Positions 1 to 5,227 of a stretch of 5,227 nucleotides of DNA are shown here, piece by piece. The position numbers were made by a program, and so were the translations under genes. Each line of letters starts with the position of its first letter. The first letter of the stretch is position 1. A model generated the notes under the pieces. That model saw only the letters and a program-made list of their open reading frames with translations. It was not told the origin of the DNA and searched no databases. The stretch comes from MKRK01 sp001896915 (GTDB taxonomy: Bacteria; Bacillota; Clostridia; Oscillospirales; Acutalibacteraceae), in the NCBI GenBank assembly GCA_937973935.1, contig CALJJF010000168.1, forward strand, positions 1 through 5,227, in the 5' to 3' direction.

Positions 1-1101
1 ACAGTCCGGGTCGTAATAATTCACTGTTTCACAGAAAGGGTCGCCGTTTTTCAGGGTGTGGATGTTCGCCTTGATCAGCTCGCCGTATTCACGAAGCCTT
101 TCCCGGTTCTCCGTCGCCTTCAGATCCGATTTTCTGGCATTGATTTTGCGGCTCAGCCGTTCGGTTATGTTGGTCAAAAGCCGAAGCAGATCCTGGGAGC
201 GGGACCGCAGCCGTTCGATTTTATCCCGCTTTGCGTAAAACGCATCCAATAGCTCACTGTAGCTCTCCAGTACTTTGGTAGACGCCAGCAAGCCGTATTG
301 GGTCACGGAGGTATAGGTGAAATCAATGGGGCGGTCGTCTTTGTCCGATACCAATGTGGGTGTGCCGCCGGACAGAATCGTCTCCCGGAGCCGCCCGAGA
401 TAAAACCCTAGTCGTTCTTTGTGGGTTTCTGTCAGCTCACTCAACCGCAGCTGCTCTCCGCGGAGGGCAAGATGGGCAAGCTCTCTGCACACAATGGGAG
501 AAGCACCGTCTAATGTCATCTGCAAGGCTTTGGACAGCTCTTCGTCCTTGGCATGGGAAAGGGCGGTCAGCACGGCGGCAGGCTCGTTTTCTAAAAGATT
601 GACCTTGTCCTGCGCCGGGGGCAGCTCATAGGTTGCACCGGGCAGAATAAAACGAATGGAGCTTTCCGGGTCGACCCGTTTTACTGCGTCGATGACCTTG
701 CCGTCACGCACCAAAATGATGTTGGAGTTACGACCCATGATTTCCATGATGAGTGTCAGAACAACATTGTCGCCCAGCTCGTTTTTACATTCAAAGTCGA
801 AGAACACAATACGGTCCAGCCCTGCCTGGCGAATTTCGATCAGCCGCCCGTTGACCAGATGCTTTCGCAGCAGCATGCAAAACATCGGGGGGACCGCAGG
901 GTTCTCGGGTGCGAATTCCGTGAAATGCACCCGGGGTGAATTCGCCTTGGCCGAAAACAAAAGCTTGCCCGAAAAGCCCTTCTTGCTTATTAACAGCACG
1001 ATTTCATCCCGGGACGGCATAAAGATTTTATCGATTCTGGCACCCAGTGCCTTTGTTGTGATTTCATGTTTTACAATATGCAGTAACGCACCGTCTAACA
1101 A
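1..1101 (-). CDS. rqcH: RqcH/NFACT-family ribosome quality control protein (fibronectin-binding protein A homologue), 3' end outside window
   Basis: Bacterial Rqc2 homologue. In the family it binds 50S subunits carrying stalled peptidyl-tRNA and recruits tRNA-Ala to add C-terminal alanine tails that mark the chain for degradation; older annotations call it fibronectin-binding protein. The frame is open for 367 residues from a TTG start to the window edge, about two thirds of the usual 550-600. Seen: PPMFCMLLRKH at residues 71-81, AGLDRI at 93-98 holding the D96-R97 pair that matches the functional DR motif (D97/R98) of the B. subtilis protein, EIMGRNSNIIL at 120-130, and PPAQDK near 161-166. 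A helical, charged segment from about 265 to 345 fits the coiled-coil arm, ending in a YGELIKAN motif. The C-terminal NFACT-R domain would lie off the window. The TTG start is chosen because AAGGAG sits 8 bases upstream and the N-terminus aligns with the family. It is last of three coupled genes in view, 12 bases after the nif3 stop. Confidence 0.95.
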   Translation of the reverse strand, partial: MLDGALLHIVKHEITTKALGARIDKIFMPSRDEIVLLISKKGFSGKLLFSAKANSPRVHFTEFAPENPAVPPMFCMLLRKHLVNGRLIEIRQAGLDRIVFFDFECKNELGDNVVLTLIMEIMGRNSNIILVRDGKVIDAVKRVDPESSIRFILPGATYELPPAQDKVNLLENEPAAVLTALSHAKDEELSKALQMTLDGASPIVCRELAHLALRGEQLRLSELTETHKERLGFYLGRLRETILSGGTPTLVSDKDDRPIDFTYTSVTQYGLLASTKVLESYSELLDAFYAKRDKIERLRSRSQDLLRLLTNITERLSRKINARKSDLKATENRERLREYGELIKANIHTLKNGDPFCETVNYYDPDC

Positions 1102-1109
1102 ATAAAAAA

Positions 1110-1115
1110 CTCCTT
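1110..1115 (-). promoter_or_regulatory. Ribosome binding site of rqcH, overlapping the nif3 stop codon
   Basis: AAGGAG on the minus strand lies 8 bases before the TTG at 1101. The first two bases of the motif are the last two of the nif3 TAA stop, giving TAAGGAG. This site decides the TTG start and suggests that ribosomes ending nif3 can restart on rqcH. Confidence 0.85.
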
Positions 1116-1881
1116 AATAACAGAGGTAAGGTTCCTTTTCCTCCAGAATGATGCATTTCACACATGGAAAAGCATCCGATAATTTGGTATCAATGGCATG
1201 AACCACCCCGTGCTCGGTGGCAAAATGCCCGGCGTCCACCAAGGTTTTTTGCTGGTCCACGCTGAGCCATTCGTGGTGGCGGATATCGGAGCTGACAAAT
1301 GCATCCGCTCCGTTTTGGAAGGCAGGACCGATCAGATCACCGCCTGCGCCACCGCAGATCCCCACGGTTTTGATCGGCTTACTACCGGCTTTTATTTTCA
1401 CCGTGGAAGGGTTCAGCCGTTCTTTGATCAAACAGGCGAATTCCTCCGGGTTCATTTCGGTTTTCAGCATTCCCATACGAGCGATGGGGGGCAGATGGGG
1501 ATACCGGGGGTCGGCAAGGGTCCTGATATCCTGTAAACCCAGCAGGGAAGCCAGTGTGTCGTTCACTCCGCCGCCGGCCGCATCAAGGTTTGTGTGGGCG
1601 CAAATGGCGGAGATGCCGCCACAAGCAAGCAGGTAAGGAACTGACTTTGCAAGGATGCTTTTCATAGGGGCAAAAATTACCGGATGGTGGCTGATGATCA
1701 GCTCACAGCCTTCTTTCTTTGCCTGCAAAAGAGTGTGTTCGGTAATATCGAGGCAGATTCCGACGGTGGTTACTTCCGCAGCTTCGTCACCCACCAAAAG
1801 TCCGGCGTTGTCGCCGTCCATTGTGGTTTCAAAGGGCGCCCAGGCTTGCATGAAATCATATATTTGCTTGACGGTCATCAT
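1114..1881 (-). CDS. Nif3-like dinuclear metal centre protein (NIF3/YqfO/YbgI family)
   Basis: Member of the NIF3 family, often labelled GTP cyclohydrolase 1 type 2 homologue, though the true substrate is not settled. At 255 residues this is the short form (like E. coli YbgI). It lacks the roughly 100-residue PII-like insert found in longer homologues such as B. subtilis YqfO. The expected metal ligands are visible: H65 and H66 in SHHPV, D100 in HTNLD, and H219 and E223 in GHFATE, with H96 close by. The conserved DGDNAGLLVG segment is at 22-31 and a glycine-rich GICGGAGG at 174-181. The gene begins inside the end of trmK: its ATG and the trmK TGA share bases (ATGATGA context, 4-base overlap). 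AAGGAAAGGA at 1900-1891 lies 9 bases before the first of two adjacent ATG codons, so the first is preferred; the second at 1878 would shorten the protein by one residue. The trmK-nif3 pairing is widely conserved in Firmicutes. Confidence 0.93.
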   Translation of the reverse strand: MMTVKQIYDFMQAWAPFETTMDGDNAGLLVGDEAAEVTTVGICLDITEHTLLQAKKEGCELIISHHPVIFAPMKSILAKSVPYLLACGGISAICAHTNLDAAGGGVNDTLASLLGLQDIRTLADPRYPHLPPIARMGMLKTEMNPEEFACLIKERLNPSTVKIKAGSKPIKTVGICGGAGGDLIGPAFQNGADAFVSSDIRHHEWLSVDQQKTLVDAGHFATEHGVVHAIDTKLSDAFPCVKCIILEEKEPYLCY

Positions 1882-2570
1882 ACAGCCGCATCCTTTCCTT
1901 CGGTAATGTCATGGTATAATTCATAATAAATCTTGGCTTCTTCGGGTTTCCCGCCCTGCTTGAGCCCGTTTGCTATTTTAAGTATCCGCCCTGCACATTT
2001 TTTGAGATACGCCGCTCCGTCCTCGCTTTTGTCCTTCCGGATTTCCCCGACAACAGAATAAAAAAGACCACAGTCCTTTTGCTCCCCGCTGTAGTAGACC
2101 GACAGCACGGTATACACATGCTTCCCCACGGTGACGGCCTTTTCTTTTTCAATAGAAAAGCCCTGGGATAATAGGAATTTTCGTAAATAATCCGCCATGC
2201 TCATGGGCTGTAAAATGAGATGATAAGAAGGGTTCTTTGTCCACGGAGCGGCGTGAAGGATAGAAGCAATCAGCTCGCCTCCCATACCGGCGATGACGAT
2301 ATCCTCCGCTTCCGTTTCTTTGACTGACTGTAATCCGTCACTCTGTCTGACGGCAATATAGTCGGTCATTTGATAGGCATCAATATTATGTACCGCTGAG
2401 CCCAGCGGACCCTCTGCGATATCACAGGCGATGACAGAGGGGCAAATTTTATTTTCTATCAGATAAATCGGCAGATAGGCATGGTCGGTTCCGATATCGA
2501 CGACCCGTTTGCCCGGACGAACCATATCCCCCGCGGTTTGTAGGCGCTTGTCCAAAATTATGCTGCTCAA
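1878..2570 (-). CDS. trmK: tRNA (adenine(22)-N(1))-methyltransferase TrmK
   Basis: SAM-dependent enzyme that makes m1A at position 22 in the D-loop region of tRNA, in the cytoplasm. The 230-residue product begins with a KRLQTAG segment (8-14) just like the N-terminus of B. subtilis TrmK. SAM-binding motif I reads DIGTDHAYLP at 25-34, an acidic D50 follows in the ACDIAEGPL strand, QSDGL lies at 76-80, AGMGG at 94-98, and the catalytic-region motif LILQPM at 118-123. The charged helical C-terminus from about 175 to 225 fits the family's coiled-coil domain. The start is TTG, supported by the family N-terminus and by a GAGAGAGGA ribosome binding site at 2591-2583, 12 bases upstream; no ATG or GTG in frame gives a better fit. 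It is the first gene of a unit with nif3 and rqcH and has its own promoter. In Bacillus trmK follows sigA; here it follows a DUF421/DUF4363 pair. Confidence 0.95.
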   Translation of the reverse strand: MSSIILDKRLQTAGDMVRPGKRVVDIGTDHAYLPIYLIENKICPSVIACDIAEGPLGSAVHNIDAYQMTDYIAVRQSDGLQSVKETEAEDIVIAGMGGELIASILHAAPWTKNPSYHLILQPMSMADYLRKFLLSQGFSIEKEKAVTVGKHVYTVLSVYYSGEQKDCGLFYSVVGEIRKDKSEDGAAYLKKCAGRILKIANGLKQGGKPEEAKIYYELYHDITEGKDAAV

Positions 2571-2629
2571 CCAAGAATCAGATCCTCTCTCGGAAAAATG
2601 CCGTGCTGAAACAATCAGCTTTCTTAGTA

Positions 2630-2658
2630 AATTTACACTGTTTTACCAAAAATGTCAA
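2630..2658 (-). promoter_or_regulatory. Sigma-A-type promoter of the trmK-nif3-rqcH unit
   Basis: On the minus strand a perfect TTGACA (2658-2653) is followed by a 17-base spacer and TAAATT (2635-2630), a 4/6 match to the -10 consensus. The -35 box begins on the base right after the TGA of the DUF4363 gene. Transcription would start near 2623, giving a leader of about 50 bases that can form a small hairpin (GCTGA/TCAGC, 2605-2619). A 10-base palindrome, GTAAATTTAC at 2627-2636, covers the -10 box. Confidence 0.7.
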
Positions 2659-3039
2659 TCATATAAAGTTCTCCCAACGGAACTTTTCCCGGTTGCTGAT
2701 ATGAATGAGCTGCACAATGGAAAGACTGCATTCGGCGTTGAATTCCCCCACACTGCCATCCTTGATCAGAGGGGCGAGCTTTGCCACGGAAAGTCCGACC
2801 TCGGACAGCTGGCTGTGATTGACAAAAATGGACAGCTTCTGTTCTGCGTCAATCCAGGTTGTTTCCGCCTGCTTTGCCAGTTCCTCTGCTTTTTTATAAT
2901 CCCCGCTGTTTGCCGCTGCCATGGCGGCCTGCAGGGTTGTCACCGTTTTGTCCCGATAGCCTTCGATGGTTATATATCCTGCGGTGCAAATAGCGGCGAT
3001 AAGCACCATTAATATCAAAACAGCCCATAAGCGTTTCAT
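2659..3039 (-). CDS. DUF4363 family single-pass membrane protein
   Basis: Protein of 126 residues with no established biochemical role. A positively charged start (MKR) and one hydrophobic helix at about residues 4-24 suggest a signal anchor that leaves the rest outside the membrane. No convincing lipobox is present: the residue before C18 is isoleucine. The remaining 100 residues are helical in character, with a GDYKKAEELAKQAETTW stretch (46-62) and a conserved-looking LSIFVNHSQL (69-78), the pattern typical of DUF4363. It starts one base after the TGA of the DUF421 gene, with AAAGGGA 6 bases upstream of the ATG, so the two are almost certainly translated together. DUF4363 proteins are commonly found beside DUF421 proteins in clostridia, so a shared membrane function is likely but is an inference. 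Confidence 0.8.
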   Translation of the reverse strand: MKRLWAVLILMVLIAAICTAGYITIEGYRDKTVTTLQAAMAAANSGDYKKAEELAKQAETTWIDAEQKLSIFVNHSQLSEVGLSVAKLAPLIKDGSVGEFNAECSLSIVQLIHISNREKFRWENFI

Positions 3040-3040
3040 G

Positions 3041-3721
3041 TCAATTCCCTTTCTTTTGCTTTTTTACAATCACATGATTGCCCAATTTGTCGGCAGTCAT
3101 AATAAATACATCCTTTAGTTTCAGCTGGTTTTGTTCCAGTATACTATGAATTTTTTCGGCGGTAAAGGATACCAGCGGCAAGGAATGTTCTTCGATTACG
3201 CCGTCGCAGATTACGGTGCAAGGAAGTCCCTTATCTTTGTTTTCAACATGCATTTGTTCTGCGGTAGGTCCCAATAGATGGGGCTTTTTCAAGACGCTGA
3301 TTTTACCGTTGGTCTCCAAAATTGCAAACTGTACTTCGTCAAAGCTAAACACACCTGCTTGCCGCAAATCCTCGTTTAGGTCATCAATGGTAATACGCAG
3401 CTCTTTTAAAATATGCTGGTCGATCACACCGTTGTTGATGATAATCGCCGGCTTTCCGCTGATGATGCGACGGAGTTTTAAGCTTTTCATAATAATAATC
3501 GACAAAAGAATTTCAAAAATCACCAATCCGAAAATGGCAATGACGCCGTTGGCCATGGGCCGGTCAAGATCCTGCATGGGAATGGCAGCCAGCTCAGAGA
3601 TCAAAATGGTCACAACAAGCTCGGCAGGCTGCATCTCGCCAACCTGCCGTTTGCCCATAATTCTTACGCCGACAATGACGACCACATATAAAATGATTGT
3701 TCTGATTAATGTAATTAACAT
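3041..3721 (-). CDS. DUF421 (YetF-like) integral membrane protein with duplicated soluble lobe
   Basis: Protein of 226 residues. Three hydrophobic helices occupy roughly residues 2-22, 33-50 and 57-79, and the loop after the first carries GKRQVGEMQPAEL (23-35), a hallmark of DUF421/YetF proteins. A soluble domain follows. It contains the family motif KPAIIINNGVID (90-101), then DDLNEDLRQAG (113-123) and FDEVQFAILETNGKISVL (127-144). A second, diverged copy of the same order appears near the C-terminus (LPCTVICDGVIEEH, then a helix, then VFIMTADKLGNHVIVKK). The molecular role of DUF421 proteins is poorly known; relatives in Bacillus, including the 2Duf protein, are linked to the spore inner membrane. 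The ATG at 3721 has only a weak site upstream (GTGGGG, 5 bases away), part of which lies in a hairpin. It is first of a two-gene unit with DUF4363 and is separated from leuB by a terminator. Confidence 0.88.
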   Translation of the reverse strand: MLITLIRTIILYVVVIVGVRIMGKRQVGEMQPAELVVTILISELAAIPMQDLDRPMANGVIAIFGLVIFEILLSIIIMKSLKLRRIISGKPAIIINNGVIDQHILKELRITIDDLNEDLRQAGVFSFDEVQFAILETNGKISVLKKPHLLGPTAEQMHVENKDKGLPCTVICDGVIEEHSLPLVSFTAEKIHSILEQNQLKLKDVFIMTADKLGNHVIVKKQKKGN

Positions 3722-3728
3722 GAAAGCC

Positions 3729-3792
3729 CCACTTCTCTGTCGGACATAAAACTAGACCAAACAACAAACCCCATTTTCCGACAGAGAAATGG
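3729..3792 (-). repeat. Long hairpin (15-bp stem) in the leader of the DUF421 gene
   Basis: The arms at 3792-3778 and 3743-3729 pair over 15 positions around a 34-base loop. Eleven pairs (TTCTCTGTCGG with CCGACAGAGAA) are perfect and contiguous. At 3789/3732 the plus strand has an A-C mismatch, but RNA made from the minus strand has a U-G wobble, so the stem is unbroken only in the sense transcript. The downstream arm ends 7 bases before the DUF421 ATG and includes the first bases of its only Shine-Dalgarno-like stretch (GTGGGG). No T-run follows, so it is not an intrinsic terminator. It may control translation or be a small inverted-repeat element; I cannot tell which. Confidence 0.75.
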
Positions 3793-3810
3793 TTTTGCCT
3801 ATCAAACTGC

Positions 3811-3839
3811 AATATACGCAGCAAAGCGGGTTACATGAA
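3811..3839 (-). promoter_or_regulatory. Possible promoter of the DUF421-DUF4363 unit
   Basis: On the minus strand TTCATG (3839-3834) is followed after 17 bases by TATATT (3816-3811), a 5/6 match to the -10 consensus; the -35 is poor (3/6). Transcription would begin near 3804, just before the hairpin at 3792-3729. A promoter is needed here because a strong terminator closes the leu transcript upstream, but the exact boxes are uncertain. Confidence 0.35.
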
Positions 3840-3888
3840 TTCAACGGATTACCCGATACTAGTTTGGATAACCAGACAAAATTTATAC

Positions 3889-3916
3889 AAAAAAAGACGG
3901 CATTTCTGCCGTCTTT
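3889..3916 (-). terminator. Intrinsic terminator after leuB
   Basis: On the minus strand a perfect 10-bp stem (AAAGACGGCA with TGCCGTCTTT) with a four-base GAAA loop is followed directly by a run of T (complement of the A run at 3889-3895). It begins 16 bases after the leuB stop. The GAAA tetraloop and GC-rich core make a stable rho-independent terminator that ends the leucine operon. Confidence 0.93.
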
Positions 3917-3932
3917 GAAATAATAGTTCATT

Positions 3933-5003
3933 TTATATTTTTGAAAGAACGATTTCTCCCATTTCCACAGTAGACACTTTCGGATAGCTCTCTTCCCAGA
4001 TGTCCGGCGTTCTGGCAACAGTCAATGCATCATTGACCGCTGTTTCAATCGCCTGTGCGGCGTCTTCCAGCCCGAAGGAATAGCGAAGCATCATGGCGAC
4101 GGAGAGAATGGTAGCCAGGGGGTTTGCAATGCCTTTGCCTGCGATATCGGGGGCAGAACCGTGGATGGGTTCGTACAGCCCGAGAGAGCTTTTGGCAAGG
4201 GAGGCGGAGGGCAGCATGCCGATAGAGCCGCTGATCATGGACGCTTCGTCCGATAAAATATCACCGAAGATGTTGGAGGTTACGATCACGTCAAACTGAC
4301 CCGGGTTTCTGACAAGCTGCATGGCACAGTTATCCACATACATATGGGAAAGCTCAATCTCCGGATACTCCTTGGCGACATTGAGAACCGTCTCTCTCCA
4401 AAGACGGGAACTTTCAAGAACATTCGCTTTGTCCACTGAGCATAATTTTTTGCGGCGTTTGCCGGCAATATCAAAGGCAACGCGGGCGATGCGTTCGATT
4501 TCGGGAACGGTATACATTTCCGTGTCATATGCGGCAGGGCTGCCGTTTACTTCTTTTCTGCCCCGCTCACCGAAATAAATACCGCCGGTCAGCTCACGGA
4601 CGACCATAATGTCCAGCGCCTCGCCGATGATTTCGTTTTTGATGGGGGAAGCACTGCGAAGGGGTGCAAAGATCTGTGCCGGACGAAGGTTGCCGAACAA
4701 GCCGAGAGCGGCACGAATGCCCAATAGACCGGCTTCCGGACGAAGATGACCCGGGAGAGTATCCCATTTGTAGCCGCCCACGGCTCCCAGCATAACGGCG
4801 TCGGCAGCCTTACAAGCGGTTACGGTAGCGTCCGGCAGCGGCACGCCGGTTTCGTCGATGGCGACACCGCCCAGGAGAGCGTCCTCATAGCTTACGGTAA
4901 ACCCGAATTTATCGGCGGTTTTGTTTAATACCTTTACAGCCTCGTCAATGATTTCCGGGCCGATTCCGTCACCCTTCAAAAGTACGATATTATAGTTTTT
5001 CAT
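3933..5003 (-). CDS. leuB: 3-isopropylmalate dehydrogenase LeuB
   Basis: Catalyses the NAD-dependent oxidation and decarboxylation of 3-isopropylmalate to 2-oxoisocaproate, the third dedicated step of leucine synthesis, in the cytoplasm. The 356-residue length is normal. Starting from the ATG at 5003, the N-terminus carries GDGIGPE (11-17). The substrate residues line up with the Thermus enzyme: R97 and R107 (in LLGIRAALGLFGNLRP), R136, Y143 in GGIYFGER, K192 in VDKANVL, and D224, D248, D252 in VDNCAMQL and GDILSDEA. The NAD loop HGSAPDIAGKGIANP is at 280-294 with D285 positioned for the adenosine ribose. An in-frame ATG at 5015 would add four residues (MVKI), but it directly abuts the GAGAGG ribosome binding site with no spacing, so the start at 5003 is chosen. 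It follows leuA by 29 bases and is closed by a strong terminator. Confidence 0.96.
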   Translation of the reverse strand: MKNYNIVLLKGDGIGPEIIDEAVKVLNKTADKFGFTVSYEDALLGGVAIDETGVPLPDATVTACKAADAVMLGAVGGYKWDTLPGHLRPEAGLLGIRAALGLFGNLRPAQIFAPLRSASPIKNEIIGEALDIMVVRELTGGIYFGERGRKEVNGSPAAYDTEMYTVPEIERIARVAFDIAGKRRKKLCSVDKANVLESSRLWRETVLNVAKEYPEIELSHMYVDNCAMQLVRNPGQFDVIVTSNIFGDILSDEASMISGSIGMLPSASLAKSSLGLYEPIHGSAPDIAGKGIANPLATILSVAMMLRYSFGLEDAAQAIETAVNDALTVARTPDIWEESYPKVSTVEMGEIVLSKI

Positions 5004-5014
5004 TATTTTGACCA

Positions 5015-5021
5015 TCCTCTC
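5015..5021 (-). promoter_or_regulatory. Ribosome binding site that decides the leuB start
   Basis: GAGAGGA on the minus strand ends 11 bases before the ATG at 5003, while the other in-frame ATG (5015) begins on its last base. A similar GAGAGGA at a similar distance (12 bases) precedes trmK, which supports the downstream start. Confidence 0.65.
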
Positions 5022-5032
5022 GTGATATCGAT

Positions 5033-5227
5033 TTATTGTTTATGTTTTTCTGAACGGTTAATCGCACAGATAATTCCCTTGATAGACGCCAGACTGATGT
5101 TGTTGTCCATGCCCACACCGTACACGGTTTTGCCTTCCGGTGATTTCAGCTCAATGTAGGAAATCGCTTTGGAATCCGCACCGGTGGAAATGGCATGCTC
5201 ACTGTATGTGACAAAGGTATAGTTTGT
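5033..5227 (-). CDS. leuA: 2-isopropylmalate synthase LeuA, C-terminal end only (yeast/actinobacterial type)
   Basis: The last 64 codons of a gene that enters from the right edge, ending in TAA at 5033. The enzyme condenses acetyl-CoA with 2-oxoisovalerate, the first committed step of leucine synthesis. The visible part belongs to the C-terminal leucine-sensing regulatory domain. Residues reading YSEHAISTGADSKAISYIEL, then YGVGMDNNISLASIKGI and AINR, match the C-terminus of the type found in yeast and actinobacteria (YSEHAL..GADA.A..YVE, GVGID.NI..AS..A..SA.NR), and differ from the usual bacterial type, which ends in a pattern like GRGADTDI..AS..AY..ALN. The catalytic TIM barrel is outside the window. 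It lies 29 bases upstream of leuB in the same direction and is surely cotranscribed with it; no terminator is seen between them. Confidence 0.88.
   Translation of the reverse strand, partial: TNYTFVTYSEHAISTGADSKAISYIELKSPEGKTVYGVGMDNNISLASIKGIICAINRSEKHKQ

Noticed and set aside
656..1105. A 149-codon open frame on the plus strand
   Set aside because: It lies wholly antisense to rqcH, whose family motifs are unmistakable, and its translation is serine/arginine-rich and low in recognisable pattern, as expected of a shadow frame.
2605..2619. Five-base-pair hairpin (GCTGA/TCAGC) in the trmK leader
   Set aside because: The stem is too short and is followed by no T-run; it is mentioned with the promoter but is not a terminator or riboswitch on this evidence.
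2509..3012. A 167-codon open frame on the plus strand
   Set aside because: It spans the trmK start, the promoter region and most of the DUF4363 gene in antisense, with no recognisable domain.
3216..3749. A 177-codon open frame on the plus strand
   Set aside because: It is antisense to the DUF421 gene and its hydrophobic stretches mirror the membrane helices of that gene; no ribosome binding site or family match is seen.
3843..3872. Imperfect inverted repeat in the gap (GGTTATCC and GGGTAATCC on the minus strand)
   Set aside because: The stem needs a bulge and a wobble and has an 11-base loop; it is too weak to separate from chance in AT-rich DNA.
3594..4018. Two minus-strand open frames (76 and 88 codons) across the leuB-DUF421 gap
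   Set aside because: They run through the leuB terminator and the hairpin leader and overlap real genes in another frame; the Cys/Trp-rich translations and lack of ribosome binding sites speak against coding.
5004..5032. Short palindromes (ATCGAT, TCG...CGA) between leuA and leuB
   Set aside because: Six-base palindromes are expected by chance; there is no stable hairpin or T-run, so no terminator or regulatory element is supported.

Overview
The window reads as a chromosomal segment of a low-to-mid GC Firmicute, most likely a clostridial (Oscillospiraceae-like) anaerobe. Supporting signs are AGGAG/GAGAGG-type ribosome binding sites, TTG starts, a clear sigma-A-like promoter, an intrinsic terminator, a trmK-nif3 pair, an RqcH homologue and a DUF421/DUF4363 pair. 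The taxon is inferred from gene content, not measured. All seven recognisable genes lie on the minus strand, so transcription runs from high to low coordinates. Coding density is high, and the only sizeable non-coding stretch is about 210 bases.

In the direction of transcription, the window opens (5227 to 3933) with the last 64 codons of leuA, a 2-isopropylmalate synthase of the yeast/actinobacterial type. It is followed 29 bases later by a complete leuB, the 3-isopropylmalate dehydrogenase. Together they are the tail of a leucine biosynthesis operon, closed by a strong intrinsic terminator at 3889-3916.

After the terminator comes an intergenic leader (3722-3888) with a possible promoter and a 15-bp hairpin that runs almost up to the start codon of the next gene. 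It precedes a two-gene unit: a DUF421 (YetF-like) membrane protein with a duplicated soluble lobe, and a DUF4363 single-pass protein starting one base after its stop.

A consensus-like promoter begins on the base after the DUF4363 stop codon. It drives a tightly packed three-gene unit: trmK (tRNA m1A22 methyltransferase, TTG start), nif3 (metal-binding NIF3/YqfO family, overlapping trmK by 4 bases) and rqcH (ribosome quality control NFACT protein, TTG start, Shine-Dalgarno overlapping the nif3 stop). RqcH runs off the left edge after 367 residues. Two of these genes act on tRNA or on stalled ribosomes; the role of Nif3 is unsettled.

I see no mobile element, CRISPR array, rRNA or tRNA gene. 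This is mostly an ordinary housekeeping region. The leads most worth checking are the hairpin leader of the DUF421 gene, the internal duplication in the DUF421 protein, and the coupled trmK-nif3-rqcH arrangement.
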